From NCBI RefSeq assembly GCF_003611275.1, contig NZ_CP020694.1, forward strand, positions 1,240,001 through 1,304,000: 64,000 nt of DNA, given 5' to 3'. Made by a program: the position numbers and the translations under genes. Below the pieces are notes generated by a model, which was not told the DNA's origin, did no database searches, and saw only the letters and a list, made by a program, of their open reading frames with translations. The stretch's first letter is position 1. Each line of letters starts with the position of its first letter. This DNA comes from Sulfitobacter sp. D7. GTDB lineage: Bacteria > Pseudomonadota > Alphaproteobacteria > Rhodobacterales > Rhodobacteraceae. Positions 50,724 through 60,607 of the stretch are shown here, piece by piece.

Positions 50724-52436
50724 TCAATCCCGCTTGCCGGCGAAGCGTTCGGCCCAGCTTTCGCGGTCCTCATCGCTGATCTTGGCAAAAAGCACCTCGG
50801 GCACGTCAAAGCCATGACCGGGGGCTAGTTTGCCCAAGGCCGCTGGCACATTATCGGGCCAAGGCATGTCTTCGACCTTCATCGCCTCGAGCATCGAGGC
50901 CGAAGCCGCAGGGATGAATGGGGCCGATAGCACCGCATAGAGCGGGATCAGGTTCAGCGCCAGCCGCACCTGTGCCGCCGCTTTGTCGGGGTCGGTCTTG
51001 AAGGTGGTCCAGGGCGCTTGGGCCTGCAGGTATTCGTTGCCAGCCGCCCAGATGCCGCGCAGTTCGGCGGCGGATTTACGGACTTCCATCGCCTCCATCA
51101 GCGCCTCGTAACGCGCGACGCGGGCGGTGATGTCTTCGATCAAGGCGTGCTCCGCCTCACCGTATTCCCCAGCCTCCGGCACGGCTTCGCCGAATTTGGA
51201 GCGGCAGAATTTGGTGATGCGGCTGACGAAGTTGCCCAGCACGTCTGCCAAATCTTTGTTCACCGACGCTTGGAAGTTTTCCCATGTGAATTCGGCATCC
51301 GAAGTCTCGGGTGCGTGGCTGAGCAGCCACCAGCGCCAATAATCCGCGGGCAGGATCTCCAACGCCTGATCCATAAAGACCCCGCGCCCGCGCGAGGTGG
51401 AGAACTGGCCGCCGTCGTAATTCAAGTAGTTGAAGGATTTGATGTAATCCACCAGCTTCCACGGCTCGCCCGAGCCCTTGATCGTGGCCGGAAAGCTGAG
51501 CGTGTGGAAGGGCACGTTGTCCTTGCCCATGAACTGGGTATAGCGCACGTCGTCTGCGCCCTTGTCGGTGCGCCACCAGCTTTCCCAGTCAGAGCCTTTG
51601 CCCGTATCGACCCATTCCTGCGCGCAGGCGATATATTCGATCGGCGCGTCGAACCAGACGTAAAAGACCTTGCCCTCCATGCCCGGCCAATCCTGATCGC
51701 CGCGCTTCACCGGAACGCCCCAGCTAAGGTCGCGGGTGATGCCACGGTCTTGCAGACCATCGCCGTCATGAAGCCATTTCTTGGCGATGGAGGTGGTCAG
51801 CACGGGCCAATCGGTCTTGGAATTGATCCAGTCGTCCAGCTCGTCCTTCAGCTTGCTCTGCCGCAGGAACAGATGCTTGGTCTCGCGCATTTCCAGATCG
51901 GTCGCGCCCGAGATGGTGGAGCGCGGATTGATCAGGTCTTCGGGGTCGAGCTGCTTGGTGCAGTTGTCGCATTGATCGCCGCGCGCGTCCTCGAACCCGC
52001 AGTTGGGGCAGGTGCCTTCGACATAGCGATCCGGCAGGAAGCGGCCATCAGTGGGGGAGTAAATCTGGCGCTGCGAAACTTCTTCGATCAGCCCCTGATC
52101 CGCCAGCGCGCCCGCGAAATGCTGGGTCAGCTTGCGGTTTTGCGGGCTTGAAGAACGGCCAAAGTGGTCGAACGACAGGCCAAAGCCTTCGGCGATGCGG
52201 GCCTGTGTTTCATACATCTCGGCGCAGTATTCCTCGACCGGTTTGCCCGCTTTGGCGGCGGCGAGTTCGGCAGGGGTGCCGTGTTCGTCGGTGGCGCAGA
52301 GGAACAGAACATCCTGCCCCCGGCCACGCTGGTAGCGCGCGTAAAGGTCCGCAGGCAGTTGGCTGCCTACAAGGTTACCCAGATGTTTGATCCCGTTAAT
52401 ATAGGGGATGGCGGAGGTGATGAGGTGGCGTGTCAT
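50724..52436 (-). CDS. metG: Methionyl-tRNA synthetase
   Basis: This 570-aa class I synthetase charges both initiator and elongator tRNA-Met. The HIGH motif is KHLGN (about 17-21), and the KMSKS loop reads FSTSRGR, a variant typical of alphaproteobacterial MetRS. Zinc-binding cysteines occur in CPNC and CDNC (about 143-159). The C-terminal dimerisation domain of E. coli MetG is absent. It is followed by a 70-nt gap to the convergent PAS gene. Confidence 0.98.
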   Translation of the reverse strand: MTRHLITSAIPYINGIKHLGNLVGSQLPADLYARYQRGRGQDVLFLCATDEHGTPAELAAAKAGKPVEEYCAEMYETQARIAEGFGLSFDHFGRSSSPQNRKLTQHFAGALADQGLIEEVSQRQIYSPTDGRFLPDRYVEGTCPNCGFEDARGDQCDNCTKQLDPEDLINPRSTISGATDLEMRETKHLFLRQSKLKDELDDWINSKTDWPVLTTSIAKKWLHDGDGLQDRGITRDLSWGVPVKRGDQDWPGMEGKVFYVWFDAPIEYIACAQEWVDTGKGSDWESWWRTDKGADDVRYTQFMGKDNVPFHTLSFPATIKGSGEPWKLVDYIKSFNYLNYDGGQFSTSRGRGVFMDQALEILPADYWRWWLLSHAPETSDAEFTWENFQASVNKDLADVLGNFVSRITKFCRSKFGEAVPEAGEYGEAEHALIEDITARVARYEALMEAMEVRKSAAELRGIWAAGNEYLQAQAPWTTFKTDPDKAAAQVRLALNLIPLYAVLSAPFIPAASASMLEAMKVEDMPWPDNVPAALGKLAPGHGFDVPEVLFAKISDEDRESWAERFAGKRD

Positions 52437-52507
52437 ATCAATATTCCCGGTGCTTGGCGCAGCCTTATCGCAAGGGCTGCGCTGTTGCCAGCAAAAGACG
52501 GGATCGG

Positions 52508-53731
52508 CTAGTCGCGGTCTCGGGTGCGGCCCAGCAAGCGGCCGATAAGAAAGGTGGTCCGGGGGGCATAGACATAGGGCGTACGCTCTGCGCGCGTGGG
52601 CCGGGCGCGCATCCGGGCAAGGCCAAAGACCACCAGCACCCCATGGGCCGCCGCGATCATCGCGAACAACGCCGATGCACCGAAACCGTCGATCAGCACA
52701 GAGGCAAGGTAGGGCGCGCCGATGGCGCCCACGGCGAAAAAGAACATCAAGGCGGCAGACAGTTCGACACGCTCGTCAGAGCTTGCGAAATCATGGGCAT
52801 GGGCGGCAGAGACGGAATAGATCGGGAATGTCGTGGCCCCAAAGAACCCTGCCGAAAGCATGATCCCCGCCGTGCCATAGCCCGCGCCCATCATCGTGAC
52901 AGCGCAGCCACCCATCGCCGCGAACGACAGCCAGATCAACACCCAGCGGCGGTCGTATTTGTCGGCGAGAATCCCCATCGGATATTGCGCCAGCGCCCCG
53001 CCGAGCACGAAAGCGGCAAGGAACCAAGCGATCTGTGGGGCGCTAAGACCCACTTCTTGCCCGTAGATCGGCCCGACCATCCGGAACGACGCGCTTGAGA
53101 CCGCCGCCACCACGACACCCGCCGCCGCCAAAGGCGAACGGTCAAAGGCGAGGCGCGGGCGCAGCCGTGGTTGGTTTGGCGTCTCTGGCGGGCGGACTTT
53201 GGTCAGCGTCAGGGGCAAAAGTGCGGCACAGCAGCCGATGGCGAGCAGATTATACGAGACATATGACGCCGGGGCGAGCACGCCGACGATCAACTGCGCG
53301 GCGAGCGAACCGCTCATGTCGACCACCCGGTAAACCCCCATGGTGCGCCCGCGCGTCTCATTGGTGACCTTGGCCTGCATCCACGCCTCGATCACCGTAT
53401 AGCACCCGGCGACGCACATGCCCGACGCCACCCGCATCAGGCCCCATGCGTAAGGATCCACCACCATCATATGCGCCATCAACCCGATTGACCCGGCGGC
53501 GGTGAAGGCGGCAAAGGCGCGGCTGTGGCCGACGCTGCCCATCAGCCGCGGGGCCCACCAGCAGCCGATGAAAAACCCTAAAAAATGCGCCGAGCCGAGC
53601 ATACCGATTTCCTGACGGCTAAACCCAAGCTGCACGCCAGAAAGCACATCAATTGGCCCCACACCCCCGGTGGAGAGTTGCAAAAGGATGACCGAGAAAA
53701 ACAGGGCGGCGAAGGAAATGAGCAGGCGCAT
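52508..53731 (-). CDS. Major facilitator superfamily transporter
   Basis: This 407-aa permease has 12 predicted membrane helices in two halves. A motif-A-like loop lies between helices 2 and 3 (near [12 protein letters not shown]), and [11 protein letters not shown] (about 260) marks the second half. The type resembles the YcaD-like drug/sugar MFS group often found in Rhodobacterales, but no substrate can be assigned. The start at 53731 is chosen because the longer frame runs through non-conserved sequence on the opposite side of the aldo/keto reductase gene. Confidence 0.88.
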   Translation of the reverse strand: MRLLISFAALFFSVILLQLSTGGVGPIDVLSGVQLGFSRQEIGMLGSAHFLGFFIGCWWAPRLMGSVGHSRAFAAFTAAGSIGLMAHMMVVDPYAWGLMRVASGMCVAGCYTVIEAWMQAKVTNETRGRTMGVYRVVDMSGSLAAQLIVGVLAPASYVSYNLLAIGCCAALLPLTLTKVRPPETPNQPRLRPRLAFDRSPLAAAGVVVAAVSSASFRMVGPIYGQEVGLSAPQIAWFLAAFVLGGALAQYPMGILADKYDRRWVLIWLSFAAMGGCAVTMMGAGYGTAGIMLSAGFFGATTFPIYSVSAAHAHDFASSDERVELSAALMFFFAVGAIGAPYLASVLIDGFGASALFAMIAAAHGVLVVFGLARMRARPTRAERTPYVYAPRTTFLIGRLLGRTRDRD

Positions 53732-53885
53732 GAGGGCACATTGCGTCCATTGCTGCCCGAACGGAAGCGCGAATGCGCCGGGTCCGCATTTTTGCCGGGA
53801 CCGTGAGATTGGCGCTTGGCAATTGCCCTTGCGAAGGCCGGGCAGGCGGCTAGGTTGCGGGCAAATCACAAGCGAGGACCACAAG

Positions 53886-54929
53886 ATGAAGATGAACAAG
53901 CTCGGCTCAAGCGATATCGAGGTCTCGCATTTCTGTCTGGGCTCCATGACATGGGGCACCCAGAACACCGCCGAAGAGGGCCACGCGCAAATCGACCGCG
54001 CGCTCGACGCCGGGATCAACTTCATCGACACGGCCGAGATGTACCCCGTGAACCCGATTAGCGCCGAGACGATTGGCCGGACGGAAGAGATCATCGGCCA
54101 GTGGTTTGCCCGCGACAACCGCCGCGATGATGTGGTCTTGGCCAGCAAACATTCCGGCGAGGGGATGCAACATGCCCGCAACGGTGCGCCGATTTCATCC
54201 GACACGATCCCCGGTGCCATCGAAGGGTCGCTGAAGCGGTTGCAGACGGATTATATCGACCTGTACCAATTTCACTGGCCCAACCGCGGCAGCTATATGT
54301 TCCGCAAGAATTGGACCTTTGACCCGTCCGGTCAGAACCGGGCCGAGACAATTGCCCATATGGAAGACGCCCTCGGCGCGCTGCAGCGCGAGGTTGAGCG
54401 TGGCACGATCCGCGCCTTTGGTCTGAGCAACGAAAGCGCATGGGGGCTGACCCAATGGGCCGCCGTGGCCGAGCGCACGGGCGGGCCGCGCCCGATCTCG
54501 GTGCAGAACGAATATTCGCTGATGTGCCGTTTGGCCGATACCGATGTGTCGGAAACATGTGTGAACGAACAGATCGACATGCTGTCTTTCTCACCCCTCG
54601 CCGCAGGGCTGCTGACCGGGAAATATCAGGGTGGCAAAGTGCCCGCCGGATCGCGCCTCTCTCTGAACGAAGACCTGGGCGGTCGCGTCACACCCCGCGC
54701 CTTTGAGGCCGTTGCCGCCTACCTTGATGTGGCGCAGAAACATGGGCTCGACCCGGTGCAGATGGCGCTGGCGTGGTGCGCGACGCGGCCCTTTATGGGC
54801 TCGGTGATCTTTGGCGCGACCAGCCTTGAGCAGCTTGATGTGGCGCTCGGCGGGTCCGACCTGACCCTGAGCGATGAGGTGATGGCCGACCTTGATGCGG
54901 CGCATAAATCCCATCCGATGCCCTATTGA
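53886..54929 (+). CDS. Aldo/keto reductase
   Basis: This 347-aa (beta/alpha)8 NADPH-dependent reductase is of the Tas/YghZ group. The catalytic tetrad is visible as Asp in FIDTAEMYP (about 51), Tyr in the same segment, Lys in LASKHSGEG (about 86) and His in YQFHWPNRG. The phosphate-binding GATSLEQL lies near 318. GAGGA gives the start at 53886, and a second ATG two codons later is possible. The substrate is unknown. It is transcribed divergently from the MFS gene and its TGA overlaps the next gene's ATG by one base. Confidence 0.92.
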   Translation: MKMNKLGSSDIEVSHFCLGSMTWGTQNTAEEGHAQIDRALDAGINFIDTAEMYPVNPISAETIGRTEEIIGQWFARDNRRDDVVLASKHSGEGMQHARNGAPISSDTIPGAIEGSLKRLQTDYIDLYQFHWPNRGSYMFRKNWTFDPSGQNRAETIAHMEDALGALQREVERGTIRAFGLSNESAWGLTQWAAVAERTGGPRPISVQNEYSLMCRLADTDVSETCVNEQIDMLSFSPLAAGLLTGKYQGGKVPAGSRLSLNEDLGGRVTPRAFEAVAAYLDVAQKHGLDPVQMALAWCATRPFMGSVIFGATSLEQLDVALGGSDLTLSDEVMADLDAAHKSHPMPY

Positions 54930-55477
54930 TGGGCCGTTTCGCATCTTCTGGGGCGCGCCGTGTCGTTGTGCTGGTGTTGCTCGGCGCACTGGCCGCCTGC
55001 AACCGCAGCGCACCGCCGCCCGCGCAGACCGGCTTTCGCAATGCCGAGGCGCTGATCGGGGCCACCAGCCGCTATGACGCGGCGCGGTTTGGCGGTGATT
55101 GGCAGGTCCGGGCGGCCTTTCCCAATGATGCCAATCTGCGCGCGGTGACCTTCGCGCCGCAGGGGCCAACGCTGATCGAGCACCGCCAATCCTGTGATGC
55201 TGCTGGAATCTGCACCGACCGCCGTGATCTCTGGGCGCTGAGCGAAGAGGGGCCGGGGCGCTATACCATGCGCGCCGCCATGGGTGGGGCCGAGCGTGCG
55301 TTCTGGGTGCTTTGGGTCGATGAGGGGTTCCGCACCGCCGTCATCGGCAGCCCCGAGGGGGGGTACGGCTGGATCCTTGACCGTCAGGCGACAGGCGGCG
55401 AAGACCGGATCACCGCGGCGCAAGAGATTTTAGATTTCAACGGCTACGACCTCAGTGCGCTGCAAATGAGGCGCTGA
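54929..55477 (+). CDS. Lipocalin-like lipoprotein
   Basis: This 182-aa lipoprotein starts immediately at the aldo/keto reductase stop (TGATG overlap). A lipobox LGALAAC puts the lipidated Cys near residue 24. The mature part opens with FGGDWQVRAAFP (about 61-72), the lipocalin GxW motif, and keeps the beta-rich pattern through GGYGWILDR. Bacterial lipocalins (Blc-like) bind lipids in the outer membrane. Outer-membrane location here is inferred from the family. Confidence 0.78.
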   Translation: MGRFASSGARRVVVLVLLGALAACNRSAPPPAQTGFRNAEALIGATSRYDAARFGGDWQVRAAFPNDANLRAVTFAPQGPTLIEHRQSCDAAGICTDRRDLWALSEEGPGRYTMRAAMGGAERAFWVLWVDEGFRTAVIGSPEGGYGWILDRQATGGEDRITAAQEILDFNGYDLSALQMRR

Positions 55478-55524
55478 CCACGACGGCGCTGGCACTGCCG
55501 CCCGGCTTCGGCCTATAGGCTGTT

Positions 55525-56445
55525 ATGGACAGTATTTTCGCGCCCGATCTGTGGATCCTCGTCACCCTTGCCGCCGCCACGTTTCAAACCGGGCGCTTCA
55601 TGCTGCAAAAGCATCTGGCGACCGATACGCTCTCGGCGGGCGGGGCGACGTTTTCGCGGTTTCTCTACTCTGCGCCCTTCATCGCGCTGCTGCTGCCGCT
55701 CTATCTGGGCCTTAGCGGGCAGGCGCTGCCGGCGCTTGGTCCGGGGTTCTGGCTGTACGGTGCGATGGGCGGCACGGCGCAGATCATGGCGACGGTTTGC
55801 GTGGTGCTGCTGTTCAAGCAACGCAACTTTGCCGTCGGCATCACCTTTAAGAAGACCGAAGTGATCCAGACCGTGCTGATGGGCTGGATCGTGCTGGGCG
55901 AAGGTGTCTCGGGCGCGGGGTTTGCTGCCATTGCGCTTGGCGTGGTGGGCCTGCTGGTTCTGTCCGGCGGGGCCGAGGCCAAGGGGCTGCGGTTGGCCGA
56001 TCTGCGCAACCGCGCGGCGGGGCTGGGGATTGCTTCGGGTTTTTTGTTCGCCATTTCGGCGGTCTGCTATCGCGGCGCGTCGCTGGCCGTGGTCTCTGAC
56101 GATCCGCTGCTGCGCGCGGGCGTGACGCTGGCGGCGGTGGTGCTGATGCAGACGCTGATCATGGCTGTCTGGCTGCGGCTGCGCGAACCGGGACAGATGC
56201 GTCGGGTCTGGGCCGCGCGCCGCGTGGCAGTGTGGATCGGGCTGACGTCAATGGGCGGATCGCTGTGCTGGTTCATCGCCTTCACCCTGCAAAACGCGGC
56301 CTATGTGAAGGCTTTGGGGCAGGTGGAGTTGATGCTGAGCATCGCCGCCTCAACTCTGTTTTTCCGCGAAAGGATCTCGCGCCGGGAATGGGCGGGGATG
56401 GCCGTGCTGGCGCTGTCGATCCTGGCGCTGGTGCTGGCGACTTAG
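55525..56445 (+). CDS. DMT superfamily transporter (EamA)
   Basis: This 306-aa membrane protein shows ten hydrophobic helices arranged as two EamA repeats of about 145 residues. Each has a charged end such as FKKTEVIQTVLMGWIVLGE in the first and ALGQVELMLSIAASTLFFRE in the second. The family includes amino-acid and metabolite exporters. No substrate is evident. It follows the lipoprotein gene by 47 nt and converges with a Nudix gene, sharing TTAG at the stop codons. Confidence 0.9.
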   Translation: MDSIFAPDLWILVTLAAATFQTGRFMLQKHLATDTLSAGGATFSRFLYSAPFIALLLPLYLGLSGQALPALGPGFWLYGAMGGTAQIMATVCVVLLFKQRNFAVGITFKKTEVIQTVLMGWIVLGEGVSGAGFAAIALGVVGLLVLSGGAEAKGLRLADLRNRAAGLGIASGFLFAISAVCYRGASLAVVSDDPLLRAGVTLAAVVLMQTLIMAVWLRLREPGQMRRVWAARRVAVWIGLTSMGGSLCWFIAFTLQNAAYVKALGQVELMLSIAASTLFFRERISRREWAGMAVLALSILALVLAT

Positions 56446-57137
56446 CCCGTCATCGGGCGGCCATGGAGACGCAGGAACAGGCTCTCTTCGTCGTTGTTTT
56501 TGAAAAACGGGACCGAGGCGGGCGGATTGGTATCGCGCGCGCGGGCGGCGACTTCGGCCAGCACGACCTCGGTGATGAAGGGCATGTCAAACGACCGCGC
56601 CCGGCTGAGCGGCACCCATTGCAGATGCGAAAGCTCATCACAGGCGGCATCGAAATCATCCGGATCGCTGGCGATGTCTTCGGCGTCGACCAAAAAGAAC
56701 CGCGCATCAAAGCGGCGCGGACGGCCCGGAGGTGTCAGCGCGCGAAACACGAATTGCAGGGCAGAGGCGTCGGGCAAGTGCCCCGTAGCGGCAAAGGTCT
56801 GCCAATCGGCGGGCACGTCGCCCTCCCACGCGCCCTTGCGGCCCAGCACCAGACCGGTCTCCTCCCACAACTCACGAATGGCGGCGACGGCGATGGCATG
56901 GGCCAAGGACGGTTCGGCGTCATCGCAAAGCCTGCCGTGACAGAGCGCGTTCACCGGCGCGGCCAGCGGCACCTGCGCATCGGTCGCATCGACTGCACCA
57001 CCGGGAAAAACGAATTTATTGGGCATGAATGCCGCTTTGGCCCCGCGCTGCCCCATCAGGATATGCGGCGTCACATGGCGGTCGCGCAGCACGATTACTG
57101 TGGCGGCGTTGCGGATTTTGGTCTTGTCGATGGTCAT
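56442..57137 (-). CDS. Nudix hydrolase
   Basis: This 231-aa protein has the Nudix box, with FPGGAVD near 44-50 and REL-WEETGL near 88-96. The spacing between them is longer than in MutT because an insertion (about 50-85) carries Cys and Asp residues. Long-spaced Nudix proteins of this type act on CoA or nucleotide sugars, but the substrate is not evident. It is the second gene of a pair of convergent genes sharing TTAG. Confidence 0.85.
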   Translation of the reverse strand: MTIDKTKIRNAATVIVLRDRHVTPHILMGQRGAKAAFMPNKFVFPGGAVDATDAQVPLAAPVNALCHGRLCDDAEPSLAHAIAVAAIRELWEETGLVLGRKGAWEGDVPADWQTFAATGHLPDASALQFVFRALTPPGRPRRFDARFFLVDAEDIASDPDDFDAACDELSHLQWVPLSRARSFDMPFITEVVLAEVAARARDTNPPASVPFFKNNDEESLFLRLHGRPMTG

Positions 57138-57179
57138 GCGGCGATGCTCCGGCGGTCAGGGGCCGAAGGGCGGGCCGCG

Positions 57180-57596
57180 CTAGGTGGTGCCGCCGAAGCC
57201 GCCCATCCTTTTGGCCCATTGAAAGCCGATCATGGCCCCCTTCAGTCTGGGCAGAAGGTAGAGGGACAGCGCCGTGCAGCCAACCGCAAAAATGGTGAAC
57301 AGGGTCAAAGGCTCGGGCCGCCAGACGACGAAAGCGATGTGCAGACCCGGGGCCAGCAGGTGGCCGACCAGAAGAATGGTCAGATAGGCTGGGCCATCAT
57401 CGGCGCGGTGGTGGTGGAACTCTTGGCGGCAGACGGCGCAGTCGTCATTCACCTTAAGATAGCCGTGCAACAACTGACCGCCCCCACAAGAGGGGCATTT
57501 GCCGCGCCAGCCGCGCAGCATGGCGGGCAGGCGGGCCCGTTCTTCGCTGTCGTGCGGTTCTGCGGTGTCGGGGGACAATTGCTGTGTCTGTGACAT
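57180..57596 (-). CDS. DUF983 family membrane protein
   Basis: This 138-aa protein begins with a charged region, then a rubredoxin-like zinc knuckle (CPSCGGGQLLHGYLKV and CAVCRQEF, about 35-62), followed by two membrane helices (LTILLVGHLLAPGLHI and LFTIFAVGCTALSLYLL). This is the DUF983 layout. AAAGGATC lies before the ATG at 57596. Function is unknown; homologues often sit near cytochrome oxidase or Nudix genes. It lies 42 nt upstream of the Nudix gene on the same strand. Confidence 0.88.
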   Translation of the reverse strand: MSQTQQLSPDTAEPHDSEERARLPAMLRGWRGKCPSCGGGQLLHGYLKVNDDCAVCRQEFHHHRADDGPAYLTILLVGHLLAPGLHIAFVVWRPEPLTLFTIFAVGCTALSLYLLPRLKGAMIGFQWAKRMGGFGGTT

Positions 57597-57815
57597 GGGG
57601 GCGATCCTTTGGTTGAGGGGTAGATGCAGGCTGGGGCGTGAAAAGAAAAGACTTGAGGACGCCGTTGCGGCGCCATGTCGCGCAGGGGGCGGGGCTTTGC
57701 CGACTTTTTGAAAAAACTTCGGGTTCGAGCGACGGAAGTTCTGGCGCCAGCCGTTTGACCCTGTGATCGCGGCGCAAAAGCGTGAGACGATCTTTAAAAA
57801 ACGAGGAGTATCAAG

Positions 57816-58430
57816 ATGACCATTCGTACCAATATGAAGATCGCAGCTCTCAGCGGTTTGCTGGCACTCGGTGGCGCAGCTGCATTTGCGCAGCAGAACG
57901 GCGATCAGAACCCATTCCAGCAGCTTGACGCTGACGGCAACGGTGAGATCACACAGGCAGAGTTTCAGGCCCACGCCGAGGCGCGTTTTGCTAAGGTTGA
58001 TGCAGATGGCGACGGCTTCGTGACGGCTGAAGAAATGAAAGCTGCAGGCGAAGCGCGCCATGCTGAGCGTGCCGCCAAGATGCTGGAGCGGTTCGACACC
58101 GACGGCAACGGCAGCCTCGATGCGTCAGAGCTGGAAGCCATGGGGGGCAAACACGGCGAGATGCACGGCGGCAAAGAGGGCGGCAAGCGCGGTGACAAGG
58201 GCGGCGACAAGGGCGCGCGCATGATCGAGCGTATGGACACCAATGACGACGGCAAGCTGTCGATGGAAGAAATGACGCAGCGCCACGACCCCGCCAAGAT
58301 GTTCGAGCGTCTGGACAAGGACGAAAACGGCAGCATCAGCGCCGAAGAGTTCGAAGCGGCGAAGAAAATGCATGGCAAGCGCCACGGCAAGGGCCAGAAG
58401 ATGGACCATGACAAGCCGCAGCGCGACTAA
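57816..58430 (+). CDS. Periplasmic EF-hand protein
   Basis: This 204-aa exported protein has a signal peptide (residues 1-25, ending AAFAQQ). The mature part holds five EF-hand-like loops: DADGNGEITQAE, DADGDGFVTAEE, DTDGNGSLDASE, DTNDDGKLSMEE and DKDENGSISAEE. A His/Lys/Gly-rich linker (about 110-135) and a His-Lys-rich tail could bind other metals. GAGGAG precedes the ATG. The ECF sigma gene follows by 46 nt, with a hairpin between. Calcium binding is expected from the loops. Confidence 0.9.
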   Translation: MTIRTNMKIAALSGLLALGGAAAFAQQNGDQNPFQQLDADGNGEITQAEFQAHAEARFAKVDADGDGFVTAEEMKAAGEARHAERAAKMLERFDTDGNGSLDASELEAMGGKHGEMHGGKEGGKRGDKGGDKGARMIERMDTNDDGKLSMEEMTQRHDPAKMFERLDKDENGSISAEEFEAAKKMHGKRHGKGQKMDHDKPQRD

Positions 58431-58439
58431 ATGATGCGT

Positions 58440-58466
58440 CGGGCGCGCTTGATCATGGCGCGCCCG
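58440..58466 (+). terminator. GC-rich hairpin between EF-hand and ECF sigma genes
   Basis: A 9-bp stem (CGGGCGCGC / GCGCGCCCG) with a 9-nt loop lies 9 nt after the EF-hand stop and 11 nt before the sigma start. It lacks a T-tract, so attenuation rather than full termination is possible. Confidence 0.4.
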
Positions 58467-58476
58467 GGCCTTAGCG

Positions 58477-59073
58477 ATGGACGGGATGCAGGATTTGTCC
58501 GACGAGCAGCACGATGCGGATGCCGAGTTGTTGCAGCGCTACGCCAGCGGCGATGCGGCGGCGGCGCGGCTGTTGACGGCCCGGCTGGTGCCGCGCATTC
58601 ACGGCCATGCGCTGCGGGTGCTCGGCGACCGTGCCGAGGCAGAGGATGTGGCCCAAGAAGCGATGCTGCGGCTGTGGCGTCAGGCGCCAAAGTGGCGCGC
58701 AGGTGAGGCCAAGGTCACCACATGGCTTTATCGCGTCGTGGCCAACCTTTGCACTGACCGTCTGCGCCGTCGTGGCGCGGGGGCGGCAGGGCTTGATGAC
58801 GTGGCCGAGCCGGTCGATCCGACGCCGGGTGCCGCACAGAAGATGCAGCAGGCCGCCCGTGTGGATGCGCTGCAACAGGCGCTGGCCAGCCTGCCCGACC
58901 GGCAGCGTCAGGCGGTGGTGCTGCGCCACATTGACGGTATGGCAAACCCCGAAATTGCCGAAGTCTTGGGCATTGGGGTCGAAGCGGTGGAGAGCCTGAC
59001 CGCACGGGGCAAACGGGCGTTGGCCGCGCAGCTATCTGCGCAACGGGACGCATTGGGGTTTGAAAATGAATGA
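58477..59073 (+). CDS. ECF-family RNA polymerase sigma factor
   Basis: This 198-aa sigma-70-type factor has region 2 (HGHALRVLGDRAEAEDVAQE, about 45-64, with LRLWRQAPKW and TWLYRVVANLCTDRLRRR) and region 4 (ALASLPDRQRQAVVLRHIDG with ANPEIAEVLGIGVEAVESLT). No regions 1 or 3 are present, so it is extracytoplasmic type. The ATG at 58477 is used; one at 58486 is also possible. Its stop overlaps the next gene, so sigma and its partner are coupled. Confidence 0.92.
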   Translation: MDGMQDLSDEQHDADAELLQRYASGDAAAARLLTARLVPRIHGHALRVLGDRAEAEDVAQEAMLRLWRQAPKWRAGEAKVTTWLYRVVANLCTDRLRRRGAGAAGLDDVAEPVDPTPGAAQKMQQAARVDALQQALASLPDRQRQAVVLRHIDGMANPEIAEVLGIGVEAVESLTARGKRALAAQLSAQRDALGFENE

Positions 59074-59455
59074 TTTTGACGACGCATTAAGTGATGGGGC
59101 ATTGAGTGACGCCGCACTGGAAAATTTCTTTGCCGCAGCCCGGGCTACTCCGCCACAGGTCTCTGCCGATCTGCAAGCGCGGGTTCTGGCCGATGCCGAA
59201 GCGCATATGCCCAAAGCAGCGCGCCAGCCGTGGCACCAAGCACTTTGGCATCTTTTGGGCGGTGCGGCGGGGCTAAGCGGTCTTGCCACCGCCGCGGCGG
59301 TTGGGGTTTGGGTCGGCGTTGCCCCGCCTGAGGGCATGCCGGATCTCGCCGGGCAATTCGTCTCTGGTACATGGACGGCCGAGACATTGGACACGGGCGA
59401 AGCCGATACAGGCACAGAACTGGGTGGTTTTGGCTGGGACATGGAGGAAAGTTGA
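59066..59455 (+). CDS. Putative anti-sigma membrane protein
   Basis: This 129-aa protein has an acidic N-terminal segment (NDFDDALSDGALSDAALENF), a helical region and one membrane span (about 77-92, GGAAGLSGLATAAAVGVWVG). A periplasmic acidic tail (about 100-129) follows. The topology, with a soluble N terminus and a single span after an ECF sigma gene, is that of an anti-sigma factor. No zinc ZAS motif is seen. Start at 59066 overlaps the sigma gene by 8 nt. Confidence 0.6.
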   Translation: MNDFDDALSDGALSDAALENFFAAARATPPQVSADLQARVLADAEAHMPKAARQPWHQALWHLLGGAAGLSGLATAAAVGVWVGVAPPEGMPDLAGQFVSGTWTAETLDTGEADTGTELGGFGWDMEES

Positions 59456-59456
59456 G

Positions 59457-59975
59457 ATGACACAGGTTCCCACACCACGGCGCAAGCGACTGATGCGCTT
59501 GGCGCTTGGTCTGTCGCTGGCGCTGAACGTGATGATCCTCGGCGCGCTTGGCGGGGCGATGTGGCGTCATGGCGGGCCGGGGCCGCGCGGCGATGGCGAT
59601 CTGCCGGGGCTGCGCAGCTATGCTTCGCCCTATGTGCAAGCTTTGCCGCCCGAAGCGCGGCGCGATCTGCACGGCAAGATGCGCAGCAGCGGCACGGCGC
59701 ATCACCTCGACCGGGCGGCACGGCGCGCGCTTTATGACGAGATGCTTGCCGCGCTGCGGGCAGAGCCGTTTCAGGCGGATGTGGCCGCGGCGGTGCTCGC
59801 CGCGCAAGGAGAGGCTGCGGCCAGTGTTCAAACCGTGGCCCATAACGCATGGCTGGCCGAGGTCAGCGCGATGGATGCCGCCGCCCGCAAAGCCTATGCC
59901 GACAAGCTGCAAGAGCGGTTGCAAGCCGGGCACGCCCGCAAAAGAGACAAGCGCGAGAGCAAGGCTGAGCGTTAA
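59457..59975 (+). CDS. Periplasmic heavy-metal sensor, CnrX-like
   Basis: This 172-aa protein has an N-terminal membrane anchor (about 11-34, LALGLSLALNVMILGALGG) and a long periplasmic helical bundle rich in Ala, Arg, His and Glu (for example MRSSGTAHHLDRAARRALYDEM). The pattern matches the heavy-metal-resistance CnrX/ZraP-like family. GGAGG gives the start, two nt after the previous stop, so it is in the same operon as the sigma gene. A metal or envelope-stress input to the sigma factor is inferred. Confidence 0.78.
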   Translation: MTQVPTPRRKRLMRLALGLSLALNVMILGALGGAMWRHGGPGPRGDGDLPGLRSYASPYVQALPPEARRDLHGKMRSSGTAHHLDRAARRALYDEMLAALRAEPFQADVAAAVLAAQGEAAASVQTVAHNAWLAEVSAMDAAARKAYADKLQERLQAGHARKRDKRESKAER

Positions 59976-60100
59976 TCGGGCAGGGCGCCCCCGGGCGCGC
60001 GGTCTTGCCCTTTGCGGGGCGGCGGGCTAGGCCGAGGGCGAATGAAATCGGCAGGCGGCGGCAGGCGTGCGGCCCCATTGCCCCTCAGAAAGCCCGGCCG

Positions 60101-60607
60101 ATGACCGATACCCCCCAGACGATGCACAGCGGCGCGGAAACCGTGCTGGCCAGGGCCAAAGCCTCTCCCGCGCGGCGCGGGGTGGGGCTTTTGTCGCTGG
60201 CGGGGCTGGGGCTGTTGCTGATCTATTCCGCGCTCACCCGTTCGCCCGATCCGGGGTGGCAGATCGCGCTGGCGCTGGTGGGGCTGGGCTTCATCGGCAT
60301 TGCCGAATTGATGCGCCGCTCAACCGCCAGCGGCGTGGAACTCACCAATGAGGCGCTGCGCGATGCCGATGGCCGGGTGATCGTCCGCATCGACGAAATC
60401 GCCCGCATTGATCAGGGGGCTTTCGCGGTCAAACCCTCAAACGGTTTCCTGCTCAAGACCAACCGCCGCGTGGCGCGGGGCTGGCGCTTGGGCCTGTGGT
60501 GGAGCCTTGGCCGCCGTATTGGTGTTGGTGGCATGACCCCGGCCAACGAGACCAAGCTGATCGCCGAGATCATCCGCGCCAAACTGGCCGAGCGTGACGC
60601 GGCTTAA
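60101..60607 (+). CDS. Small membrane protein, function unknown
   Basis: This 168-aa protein has two hydrophobic segments (about 29-46 and 53-68) and a basic cytoplasmic C-terminal half rich in Arg and Ala. It resembles small Rhodobacterales proteins with a PH-like domain, where ELTNEALRDADGRVIVRIDEIARID would be a strand-rich core. No enzymatic motif is visible. The start at 60101 is chosen by the position of the first membrane segment. It converges with a Tad pilus gene, sharing TTAA at the stops. Confidence 0.75.
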   Translation: MTDTPQTMHSGAETVLARAKASPARRGVGLLSLAGLGLLLIYSALTRSPDPGWQIALALVGLGFIGIAELMRRSTASGVELTNEALRDADGRVIVRIDEIARIDQGAFAVKPSNGFLLKTNRRVARGWRLGLWWSLGRRIGVGGMTPANETKLIAEIIRAKLAERDAA

